Positions 35,394-42,903 of a stretch of 64,000 bases of DNA are shown piece after piece. The DNA is taken from NCBI RefSeq assembly GCF_021390155.1, contig NZ_CP089985.1, positions 3,731,001 to 3,795,000 of the forward strand, in the 5' to 3' direction. Made by a program: the position numbers and the translations under genes. The notes below the pieces were generated by a model, which made no database searches, was not told where the DNA came from, and saw only the letters and a program-made list of their open reading frames with translations. This DNA is from Pseudomonas sp. HN11 (GTDB lineage: Bacteria > Pseudomonadota > Gammaproteobacteria > Pseudomonadales > Pseudomonadaceae). The number at the start of each line of letters is the position of its first letter. Positions within the stretch are counted from its first letter, which is position 1.

Positions 35394-35869
35394 GCCAATA
35401 CGCCGATGCGCTGCTCGTCGGGCCAGAACAGCGCGGCCTGGCCGCACGGCTGGCCTGCATCGTCGAGCAGGGTCCACACCACGCCGGCGTGGATCATGAA
35501 GGCTTGGTCGTGGGCATCTACGCGCCAGCCGCTGTAGCCGCTGGCAATGCCGTTGGCGGTAACGTGTTCCAGCAGCACTTGGCGCGCGGCGCGGTCGAGT
35601 TCCGAGGCGCTGAAGCGTGAGGGCATGCCGATGAAGCGTTCGCGCGGGTATTTGAAGCACTGCAACGCGCAGTCGTTCACGTAGGTAAAGCGCGGGTCTG
35701 CGGCGCCGTCATGGGCGAGCAGGCTGTAGGGCGCTTCACTGTGCAGCCAGGCCAGGCGCTGTTGCGGGTCAAGGTGTTCGGGGGCCGGCAGTCCCTGGCC
35801 GGTCCAATGTCGATACGCTTCATCCAGTACGCTTACGAAGTCTTCTTGAAGGGACACACACAGCCTCAC
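35390..35869 (-). CDS. MEKHLA (PAS-like) domain protein
   Basis: A 159-residue soluble protein. It contains the MEKHLA pattern: YSLLAHDGAADPRFTYVNDCALQCFKY, then MPSRFSASELDRAARQ, and GVVWTLLDDAGQPCGQAALF. The fold is PAS-like and may bind a small ligand. It stands alone without an output domain. It ends 4 bases into the converging DUF3087 gene and starts close after an MFS gene on the same strand. Confidence 0.82.
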   Translation of the reverse strand: MRLCVSLQEDFVSVLDEAYRHWTGQGLPAPEHLDPQQRLAWLHSEAPYSLLAHDGAADPRFTYVNDCALQCFKYPRERFIGMPSRFSASELDRAARQVLLEHVTANGIASGYSGWRVDAHDQAFMIHAGVVWTLLDDAGQPCGQAALFWPDEQRIGVLA

Positions 35870-35873
35870 ATCG

Positions 35874-37004
35874 TCAGTTGGAAATCTTTGCCCGCCAGCA
35901 GAACACCGCGCTCACCGCAATGGCCGCACCGGCCAGGCCAAACACCCAGGGCGCCGAGGCGATCGGCAGCAGCAGGCCAGCAAGCAACGGCCCGAGGCCG
36001 GCGCCGATATCCCGCCACACGGCATTCGAGGCCAGGGCCGACACGCGCGTCGATCCTGGATTGCGCTCCGCCACCAGGGTGGTCACCAGCGGCAACTGCA
36101 GCGCGCGCAGCACCAGCACCGCCGCCGCGCCGATAATCACCCAGTGACTGCCGAACGCGGTCAGGGCCACGGCACTTAAAAACGAAAACAGCAACAGCAT
36201 CGAGGTGGCGCCAAAGCGCTGGGCCGCACGACCACCCAACGGGCTCAAGAGCATTTCCGAGACATACCGCAGCGCCATCAGGCCGCCGGCAATCAGCACC
36301 GCGTTACCGCCCAGCAGCTTCTGCGTCTGGATCGACAGGCCGAAGATAAACAGACCGTCCAGCGCCACACCCTCGATAAACGACCACAGCGCCACACTGT
36401 CCGGCCATTTGAAGCGGCGCCCTGGCGTGCTGTGCAAATCATGCCCTACCGTAGGCAGGCCGCGCGCCATCCACAAGCCCACCAGGCACGCGCCTGCAAG
36501 AATCAGAAAGATCGGACGCGGCCCGGCCCACAGCGTCAGCCAGCCGCCCAACGGCAACGCCAGCATCGGCCCCAGGGCGATCAATGCGCGGGAACGCCCG
36601 GCCCGGCGTGCGGCACCGGCCGGTTCCGAAGTGGCCAACACTTGGGTCGACAGGTTCAGCGCGGCAAAACACAAGCCCCACACCAGACGCAGGCAGAGCA
36701 AGGCGGCGAAGCCGGACACTAACGAGTTGCCCAGCGCGCACAGCGTTGCAGCGCCGGCAGCAATCATGCAGGTCAGGCGATCGCCATTGCGCGCGTAGAA
36801 GTTAAGCACATGCCGGTAGCCGAAAATCCGCACCAGGCGATTGGCTGCCAGCAACACCCCGGCCTGAACCAGGGTGATACCGAAGGCCTGGGATTCCATG
36901 GGCAGCAGCAGATAGAGCAACACGTCACTGGGCAGGCATAAAGCCAAGGTCAGTGCGGCGCGACGGGAGTGGGTATCAGCAGTGCGGAGGGCCAGGCTGG
37001 ACAT
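35874..37004 (-). CDS. MFS transporter
   Basis: A 376-residue protein with about 12 membrane helices. The segments ALCLPSDVLLYLLLPMES and GVLLAANRLVRIFGYRHV and a central loop with HDLHSTPGRRFKWPD fit the major facilitator fold. The substrate cannot be read. It is followed 4 bases later by the MEKHLA gene, and a second MFS gene lies 46 bases upstream on the same strand. Confidence 0.85.
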   Translation of the reverse strand: MSSLALRTADTHSRRAALTLALCLPSDVLLYLLLPMESQAFGITLVQAGVLLAANRLVRIFGYRHVLNFYARNGDRLTCMIAAGAATLCALGNSLVSGFAALLCLRLVWGLCFAALNLSTQVLATSEPAGAARRAGRSRALIALGPMLALPLGGWLTLWAGPRPIFLILAGACLVGLWMARGLPTVGHDLHSTPGRRFKWPDSVALWSFIEGVALDGLFIFGLSIQTQKLLGGNAVLIAGGLMALRYVSEMLLSPLGGRAAQRFGATSMLLLFSFLSAVALTAFGSHWVIIGAAAVLVLRALQLPLVTTLVAERNPGSTRVSALASNAVWRDIGAGLGPLLAGLLLPIASAPWVFGLAGAAIAVSAVFCWRAKISN

Positions 37005-37050
37005 AAATCTGAAACATCCCGAAATACTCAGGCCGCCACGGTAGCGTTAA

Positions 37051-38415
37051 TCAGCTCTTTTTCCCATAGGGTAACAACCGTAAAACACTGGCCACGGCGC
37101 CTACCAAGGCAAATCCACACCCCAGCCACAGTGCATAGTACGGCCCGCTGCCCATGGACAGATGGAAGCATAAGGCCACTAACGATGCGCCCAACGTCTG
37201 CCCCAGCAAGCGCGAAATCGCCACGATACCGCTGGCCCCGCCGCTACGGGCCAACGGCGCGCTGGTCATCAACGCCTTGAGGTTGGGTGACTGGAAGAAC
37301 CCGAACCCGGCCCCGCACAATGCCATGCGCCAACCAATATCAAACGCCGAAGCGCCGCTGCCCAATGTCGCCAGCGCGGCCATGCCCACGCTGAGCATCA
37401 GCAGGCCGATGCCGCACAGCACACCGAGGTTCACTCGGTCAGCCAGGCGCCCCGCCACCAGCGCCATCACTGCTACCACGGCCGGCCACGGCGTCATTAG
37501 AAAGCCGGTTTCCACCTGGCTATGGCCAAGCACCGCCTGTAGCAAAAACGGCAGCGACACAAACGCCAAGCCCTGAGCGCTGAACGCGCAAATCGCAGTG
37601 AGCGAGGACAAAGCAAACACGGGGCGCTTGAACAGGTCCAGCGCCAGCATCGGCGCCGGGTGCCCGGCCTGGCGCCGCAGCAACATTGCACCACACACCA
37701 AGGCCACGGCGATCAGGCCCAAGGTCAGCGCGCCCTGGGCGCCGTGCACCGCCGTACCCAAACCCAGCACCAGCAAGGCAAACAACCCAGCGCATAACAC
37801 GGCGGCGAGACGGTCGAAGGCATGCCCGGTCATCGGCAGGGTCGGCAACGAGCGCAGGCCCAACCCCAGCGCCAGCAAACCCAACGGCACGTTGATCAGG
37901 TACAGCCAGTGCCAGGTCGCCACCGACAGAATCGCCGACGCGGCGGTCGGCCCGAGCGTGAACGCCAGCCCCACCACCAGTGAGTTATAACCCAGGCCCC
38001 GCCCCAGCATTTTTGACGGGTAGATGTGCCTCAGCAGCGCCGTATTCACGCTCATGATCGCCGCCGCGCCCAGCCCCTGCACCACCCGCGCCGCCGTCAG
38101 GGTCAGCAGCGAACCGGCCAAGCCGCAAAACAGCGACGACACGATAAACAGCAACAACCCGCCGAGATACACCCGACGATGCCCCAGCACATCACTGAGG
38201 GACGCAAACGGCAGCACCGTGGCGATAATCGCCAACTGGTAGGCATTGACCACCCAGATCACCGAGGCGGAATCGGTGCCAATCCCCTCGGCCAGGGTCG
38301 GCAACGCCGTGTTGACAATGGCCGTGTCCAGGGTCGCCATGCCGATCCCCAGGGAGATCGCGATCACGGCCGGCAGGCGTTTATTGGGGGGTAACCCATC
38401 GGCAACAGAAGACAT
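37051..38415 (-). CDS. MFS drug-efflux transporter, DHA2 (EmrB/QacA) type
   Basis: A 454-residue inner-membrane proton antiporter. The N-terminus has the 14-helix-family motif LDTAIVNTALPTLAEGIGTD, then VIWVVNAYQLAIIATVLPFASLSDVLGHRRVYL, and the motif C region LTLGPTAASAILSVATWHW. This class exports cationic and lipophilic drugs. The other MFS gene follows; both may come from one transcript. No regulator is adjacent. Confidence 0.88.
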   Translation of the reverse strand: MSSVADGLPPNKRLPAVIAISLGIGMATLDTAIVNTALPTLAEGIGTDSASVIWVVNAYQLAIIATVLPFASLSDVLGHRRVYLGGLLLFIVSSLFCGLAGSLLTLTAARVVQGLGAAAIMSVNTALLRHIYPSKMLGRGLGYNSLVVGLAFTLGPTAASAILSVATWHWLYLINVPLGLLALGLGLRSLPTLPMTGHAFDRLAAVLCAGLFALLVLGLGTAVHGAQGALTLGLIAVALVCGAMLLRRQAGHPAPMLALDLFKRPVFALSSLTAICAFSAQGLAFVSLPFLLQAVLGHSQVETGFLMTPWPAVVAVMALVAGRLADRVNLGVLCGIGLLMLSVGMAALATLGSGASAFDIGWRMALCGAGFGFFQSPNLKALMTSAPLARSGGASGIVAISRLLGQTLGASLVALCFHLSMGSGPYYALWLGCGFALVGAVASVLRLLPYGKKS

Positions 38416-38501
38416 GGACGGTCCGCGCAGGTGACAAAGGCGTTTAGATTAAAGGCTGCGACGGTTTTTTTCAGGGGTGGATTGGCTGGCTGTCAGGATT
38501 T

Positions 38502-38954
38502 TCATGTTCGCCAGTGTCCGGTTTTCGCCATGACGCCCACCGCATCGGCAAAACCGGCCTGGGGTGCAGTGTTCAAAGTGACCAGACCCACACAGCGGCT
38601 CGGCTTTAACGCCGCTGTACGCGTGGCCACTCGCCCACCCGCCTCCACACCCGCCAGAACAGCCTCGGGGATATGCAGCGCGTTCATCAGTTCCAGCACA
38701 TCCTGGCCCTGCACCGCCTCATCCTGCTCGCGCAGGTACGGGACGATCACCCGGAAACCCTGGGCTGCCAACGGTCCGCTGACCGCTGCAAACGCGTTGA
38801 CCTGCGCCGCCAATAAAATGATTGCGCGGCCGTCCTCCGGCCCGAACGCTTCATAACGCAGCTCCCCATCATCGATGCTCACCTGCTGCACTGCAAACGC
38901 CGGCGCGGCTATCACAACCGAGGCCAACAGCAAAAAACCACGACGATCAAACAT
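38502..38954 (-). CDS. Short secreted alpha/beta-hydrolase-like protein, catalytic serine not seen
   Basis: A 150-residue protein with a signal peptide (FLLLASVVIAAPAFA). The remainder reads as the first half of an alpha/beta hydrolase: GELRYEAFGPEDGRAIILLAA, VNAFAAVSGPLAAQGFRVIVPYLRE, LMNALHIPEAVLAGVEAGG. Where GxSxG should be, AGVEAGG has Glu, and the C-terminal half with the catalytic His is missing. It is likely a truncated or non-enzymatic version. It overlaps the DUF2063 gene by 8 bases, so it is coupled to the bufferin cluster. Confidence 0.65.
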   Translation of the reverse strand: MFDRRGFLLLASVVIAAPAFAVQQVSIDDGELRYEAFGPEDGRAIILLAAQVNAFAAVSGPLAAQGFRVIVPYLREQDEAVQGQDVLELMNALHIPEAVLAGVEAGGRVATRTAALKPSRCVGLVTLNTAPQAGFADAVGVMAKTGHWRT

Positions 38955-39696
38955 GACTTACCCCCACAATTAATTCACTGCCCAGCCAACTGGCCAGGTA
39001 TTCACCTGCCTGCATCACGCCCGCTTCTTCCCCCAGGCGCAGCACCAGGAACTCACACAGCCCGGCGAAACTGCCGTCGACCTGCAGACGTTGCAATGCC
39101 TGAAACTCCAGCGCATCCACCTCGCGCAAGCGCGAAGTGAACTGGCGCCGCCATACCAGCACGCCGCCCGGGTGTTCCAGCATCACCGCTTCGGGCGCAG
39201 GCGTTTCCTGCCACAACGCCGACCAGATGGCTTCAGCATTGGTGGTCAGGCCGTGGCAGCGCAATGAAGGCGTCAGTTGCAGCACCGCAGCGTCCCAATC
39301 CAGCTCGGCCAACGCCTCCAGCGCCAAAGGCTGTGCGTCGGCGGCGACAAAGGCTTCATTCAAGGCCGACTCGATCCAGGCCAGCTCATGCACATCCGGG
39401 TTGCGCGGGAACACGTTTTTCAACGTGGCGTAAAACCCCTCCGGATACGCGTCCAGCGTCCACGCGTGGGGCGGATGACTGTCTATGTGGGTGATGCTCG
39501 CGGCCAGGAAGGCTTCCTCACCGATCCAACGGCGCAGGTTAGGAAACGCCTGTTCCAGGCAGCCCACCAACTGCGCGCGGTAGTTGTTCTGGTACACCGC
39601 CAGACCTGCGTGGTGATTGCCGAGCAACTGCGCGGATTCGTCCGACGCGCTGACCAACCAGCTGCGAAACGTCTGCTGCAATTCGGCCAGGTTCAT
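38947..39696 (-). CDS. bufC: BufC/HvfC-type DUF2063 protein, partner of the DUF692 enzyme
   Basis: A 249-residue cytoplasmic protein. The N-terminal DUF2063 domain is clear: LAELQQTFRSWLV, GLAVYQNNYRAQLVGCLEQAFPNLRRWIGEEAF. In bufferin and methanobactin-like systems, a protein of this kind works with a DUF692 enzyme to modify cysteines of a precursor peptide. Its start overlaps the DUF692 stop by 4 bases, confirming the pairing. Confidence 0.83.
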   Translation of the reverse strand: MNLAELQQTFRSWLVSASDESAQLLGNHHAGLAVYQNNYRAQLVGCLEQAFPNLRRWIGEEAFLAASITHIDSHPPHAWTLDAYPEGFYATLKNVFPRNPDVHELAWIESALNEAFVAADAQPLALEALAELDWDAAVLQLTPSLRCHGLTTNAEAIWSALWQETPAPEAVMLEHPGGVLVWRRQFTSRLREVDALEFQALQRLQVDGSFAGLCEFLVLRLGEEAGVMQAGEYLASWLGSELIVGVSHV

Positions 39697-40532
39697 CGCT
39701 GCGCTCCCAGGGTTCGGGCCATCGCCAATTCCTTGAGCAACTCGGCAAGCGGCGGAATCTCATCATCGCGCTCGATCATGGTCGCCACCGGGCCCAGCCG
39801 GGTCATGGCCTGGGCGTACAGCTCCCAGACGCCCGTGCACACCGGACTGTCATGACTGTCGATCAAGATGTCCCGGCCCTGACTATGGCCAGCCAAATGC
39901 ACCTGGCGTACGCGTTCAGCAGGGAGGCCATCAAGAAACGCCAGGGCATCGAAACCGTGGTTGCTGGCACTGACAAACACATTGTTGACGTCCAGCAGCA
40001 ATTCGCAGCCGGTGCGCCTGGTCATCGCCGCAATAAACTCCCACTCGGTCATGGAGGCGCCCTCAAACGCCAGGTAGCTCGACGGATTTTCAAACAGCAT
40101 CGTGCGGCCCAACACATCCTGGGCCTGGTGGATATTGGCGCAGACCCGGTCCAGTGCTTCGTCGGTGTACGGCACTGGCAACAAGTCATGGGAATTGAAG
40201 CCCCCACTGCGCGACCAACTCAGGTGGTCAGAGACAAACAGAGGGTCAATTTCATCCACCAGCGACTTGAGTCGCTTCAAGTAATCCGCATCCAGCCCTT
40301 CGGCGGTGCCGATGGACATGGACACACCGTGCAGCGCCACTGGGTAGCGCTCGCGGACCTGACGCAGGATGTGTCGGGGCTGGCCGCCCGCGACCATAAA
40401 GTTTTCGGAGATCACTTCGACGAAATCCACGGGCACCAAGGTCTCCAGGAAGTCGCAATAGTGCTCCTTGCGCAGCCCCAGGCCGTAGCCTGAAAAGTGA
40501 GGGTTGGATGTCGACATGACGGATCTCCGCAA
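39693..40532 (-). CDS. bufB: BufB/HvfB-type DUF692 multinuclear iron enzyme
   Basis: A 279-residue TIM-barrel enzyme of the MbnB family. Metal-ligand blocks appear in order: VISENFM, HGVSMSIG, SDHLSW, ENPSSYLA, LLLDVNNVFVSA, HLAGH and DSHDSPV. These enzymes oxidise precursor cysteines to oxazolone or thiooxazole-like groups that bind copper. An ATG in frame (MSTSNPHFSGYGLGLRKEHY) 15 bases inside the 40532 start is also possible. A Cys-rich precursor gene lies 39 bases upstream. Confidence 0.87.
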   Translation of the reverse strand: MRRSVMSTSNPHFSGYGLGLRKEHYCDFLETLVPVDFVEVISENFMVAGGQPRHILRQVRERYPVALHGVSMSIGTAEGLDADYLKRLKSLVDEIDPLFVSDHLSWSRSGGFNSHDLLPVPYTDEALDRVCANIHQAQDVLGRTMLFENPSSYLAFEGASMTEWEFIAAMTRRTGCELLLDVNNVFVSASNHGFDALAFLDGLPAERVRQVHLAGHSQGRDILIDSHDSPVCTGVWELYAQAMTRLGPVATMIERDDEIPPLAELLKELAMARTLGAQR

Positions 40533-40571
40533 AGAATAAGTGGCGAGCCCGCAAGGGGCTCGCCGGGTAGA

Positions 40572-40844
40572 TTACTTCGGCTCAGTCAAGGTGCCGCCGG
40601 CCTTCAGGCACTCGGACGGGGTCTTGACGATCACGCCTTCGGCCTTGCAGCTGTTGAGGCCTTTGCAGTCGTTCTTGGCGGTGGCGCACAGGCTGGTGCC
40701 TTTGCAGGTGTTGACGCCGTAGCAACGGCCGGGTTTTTCCTGCTGGTCGGCGGCGCTGGCGGCCGTGGCGAACGAAGCGGAGGCCATGGCGATCAGGGCA
40801 GCAGCGGCAGCGAGGCTCAGACGGGATTTGAGTGCAGTGTTCAT
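40572..40844 (-). CDS. bufA2: Bufferin-type secreted precursor peptide with six cysteines (BufA2-like)
   Basis: A 90-residue protein with a long signal peptide (cleaved near SAADQQ, residues 30-32). The mature ~58 residues carry Cys 41, 47, 53, 60, 66 and 79 in the pattern CYGVNTCKGTSLC, then KNDCKGLNSCK. It directly precedes bufB and bufC. The peptide would be modified in the cytoplasm, exported by Sec and bind copper in the periplasm. The BufA2 name is from memory of the family and may be interchanged with BufA1. Confidence 0.8.
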   Translation of the reverse strand: MNTALKSRLSLAAAAALIAMASASFATAASAADQQEKPGRCYGVNTCKGTSLCATAKNDCKGLNSCKAEGVIVKTPSECLKAGGTLTEPK

Positions 40845-40871
40845 GGGTGTTTCTCCGGGGGTTGGGGTGAA

Positions 40872-41633
40872 TTACTTGATGACAGAAGCAGCGTCTTCGA
40901 TGACTTTCGCCACAGCCTCAGGCTGGGAGATGTACACCGAGTGGCTGGCTTTGATTTCGGTGACCTTGGAACCGGCACGCTTGTACATCCAGCGCTGCAG
41001 GTCCGGGCTCAGGGCACGGTCTTCGGTGGAGACCACCGCGTAAGTCGGCTTTTTGTGCCAGGCCGCAGCCCACACGGTGCCGCCGAACAAGGCAGTGGTG
41101 GCCGGCACTTGGGAGGCGGCCATGAAGTCGGTGCGATTGGTGGTCAGGTCAGCGGCAAAGTCGGCGTTGAACTTGGTGCGGTCGAAGAACAGGTGACCGT
41201 CGCGGCTGGCCTTGATGTCATCGCTGGGCGCCGGCATGGAGCCGATCAACTGGGCCATGTTCTCGCCCACTTCCGGCTGCAGCGCCGAGACGTAAACCAG
41301 CGACTTGACCTTGTCGCGGTCGCCGGCAATCGAGATCACCCCGCCACCGGAACTGTGGCCCACCAGCACCACCGGGCCGACCTGCTGCTCCAGCACTTCA
41401 CGCGCCTCGGCCACATCGGCGGCCAGGCTTTCGTGGCCCTGATGCACCACGGTGACCTTGTAGCCCTTGTGAATCAGGATGTCGTGCACCACACGCCAGC
41501 CGGAACCGTCGACAAACGAACCGGGCACGATCACCACGCTTTTACCGGTGCCGGGCTGCGGGGTATCTGCCGCCTGGGCCAGCATCGGAACCGTCAGGGC
41601 CACGGCAATGGCCAGGGAAGAAAGCATACGCAT
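40872..41633 (-). CDS. Secreted alpha/beta hydrolase
   Basis: A 253-residue protein with a signal peptide (SSLAIAVALTVPMLAQA, cut near 22) and a full alpha/beta-hydrolase fold. The nucleophile elbow is LVGHSSGGG with the Ser in GHSSG. The substrate is unknown; related enzymes are EstC/salicylate-esterase-like. It lies between the DoxX gene and bufA2 with short gaps, so it belongs to the bufferin operon, possibly as an accessory esterase. Confidence 0.8.
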   Translation of the reverse strand: MRMLSSLAIAVALTVPMLAQAADTPQPGTGKSVVIVPGSFVDGSGWRVVHDILIHKGYKVTVVHQGHESLAADVAEAREVLEQQVGPVVLVGHSSGGGVISIAGDRDKVKSLVYVSALQPEVGENMAQLIGSMPAPSDDIKASRDGHLFFDRTKFNADFAADLTTNRTDFMAASQVPATTALFGGTVWAAAWHKKPTYAVVSTEDRALSPDLQRWMYKRAGSKVTEIKASHSVYISQPEAVAKVIEDAASVIK

Positions 41634-41651
41634 TGGAAAACTCCATCAAAG

Positions 41652-42059
41652 TTAAGAACGTTTGCCCAAGATCAGGCGGTCCAACGACCAGGCCCCACCG
41701 CCGTACGCCAACAGCGGCAACAACAGGCCCGCCCAGGTCAGGTGCACCGGCCAGGCGGCGGGGTACACAAACACCTCGATCACCAGGGTCATGCCCAGCA
41801 GCGCAGCCGCGGCCGGACGGGTCAGCAGGCCCAGCACCAGCAACAACGGGAACAGGTGTTCGGCGTAAGTCGCCAGGTGCGCGGCCCAGTCCGGCGGGAT
41901 CAGCGGCAAGGCGTATTCCGAACGGAACAGCGTGTAGGTCGACGGCTTGAGTTCAAGAAACCCCGTGACCTTGGTGCGCCCCGACAGGAAGAACACCGCC
42001 GCGATCGCCACCCGAGCCACCAGCAACAGCAGGGCTTCGGGGAGCAGGCGCTGGATCAC
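41652..42059 (-). CDS. DoxX-family membrane protein
   Basis: A 135-residue protein with four membrane helices: [18 protein letters not shown] with the DoxX GRTKV motif, [41 protein letters not shown] and [10 protein letters not shown]. DoxX proteins are often found with bufferin precursors, where they may act in redox or maturation steps. The GTG start overlaps the upstream precursor's stop codon (GTGA), so the two are coupled. Confidence 0.82.
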   Translation of the reverse strand: MIQRLLPEALLLLVARVAIAAVFFLSGRTKVTGFLELKPSTYTLFRSEYALPLIPPDWAAHLATYAEHLFPLLLVLGLLTRPAAAALLGMTLVIEVFVYPAAWPVHLTWAGLLLPLLAYGGGAWSLDRLILGKRS

Positions 42060-42328
42060 GGCTGCTCCGTGAGGCTGCCGAAGCCTTTAGGGGTCTTGAT
42101 CTGGGTGCAGGTGCCTTTGTCCACCAGCACCCAGGCGTTGCCCTGGTAGTCGGTGGTGGAGGTGGCGGCGCACGAGGTGCCAGCGCCTGCGGCGCAATCG
42201 TTGGCACCGGCCAGGGCCACGCCGAAGCATTTTTCCTGGGGCTTGGGTTCATCGGCATGGGCCACGGCCGCGAAGGCGCTGAGGGACAGTGCGAGGGTTG
42301 CCGCGAGGGCTGCGTAAGGACGCTTCAT
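42056..42328 (-). CDS. bufA1: DUF2282 bufferin-type secreted precursor with four cysteines (BufA1-like)
   Basis: A 90-residue protein with a signal peptide ([13 protein letters not shown], cut near 25). The mature part has Cys 34, 45, 53 and 74 in the DUF2282 pattern: [40 protein letters not shown]. This is the first gene of the leftward bufferin operon. Such peptides are copper-sequestering after modification by DUF692/DUF2063 enzymes. Only one bufB-bufC pair is present, so both precursors may be served by it. Confidence 0.82.
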   Translation of the reverse strand: MKRPYAALAATLALSLSAFAAVAHADEPKPQEKCFGVALAGANDCAAGAGTSCAATSTTDYQGNAWVLVDKGTCTQIKTPKGFGSLTEQP

Positions 42329-42903
42329 GGGGTGAGTCTCCTGGCTTGACTGATTGTGGCCAGGGCGCCTTGGGGTCCGTGACCGCCTGCGCCAGCTGGT
42401 GAACAGAGTTAAAGCCAGGCGTGTATCCGGTCTGTGTCGCGAACGCGATAGAACATCATGCGGGTGTATCAGAATGGTGCGGGGATACAGTTCGATACAC
42501 AGTCAATAAAACAATGCCAAAACCCCGGCGATTTATTCGGCATCCCGAACGACACAATTAGAAATATTCGCCTTTCCGAACGCAGGTTGTTTCAGGTCGC
42601 CGGCGACCGCAAAAATCACCATAAATTTCATGCGGTTGTTGTCATGTTTGTTACATGCCAACTGGCATACATTCTGCTTTATCCCTATTTCTAGTAATAA
42701 AATGTTTCAGCTCTGAGACAGTCTCATCCCCTGAAACAAGATTCGCGACCTCACCATAAAAACGACCATGCCCCAAAGGAGGGCGGCCATTCAGGCCTTT
42801 GATCGACATCAACTTTCCAAGACTGCTGCTGCACATCTGCACCCCAAAAAGGGCGAACGGCCAGATCGCCGATAACAAGCCCGACTATAAAAAGGACGAT
42901 TTG
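42329..42903. promoter_or_regulatory. 575-bp divergent control region of the bufferin operon and STAND regulator
   Basis: No gene is seen. TGTATC occurs at 42422-42427 and 42465-42470, and the inverse GATACA at 42484-42489 and 42494-42499; the last two are 10 bases apart. These are candidates for binding sites of the adjacent regulator. Further on are ATGCCA-AC-TGGCAT (42655-42668) and a nested palindrome at 42704-42737 nearer the regulator gene. The stretch is AT-rich relative to its neighbours. Confidence 0.5.
42704..42737. repeat. Nested inverted repeat before the STAND regulator
   Basis: GTTTCAG (42704-42710) and CTGAAAC (42731-42737) enclose a second perfect repeat, GAGAC-A-GTCTC (42715-42725). 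It lies about 167 bases before the regulator start and may be an operator or a hairpin in the leader. Confidence 0.5.
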
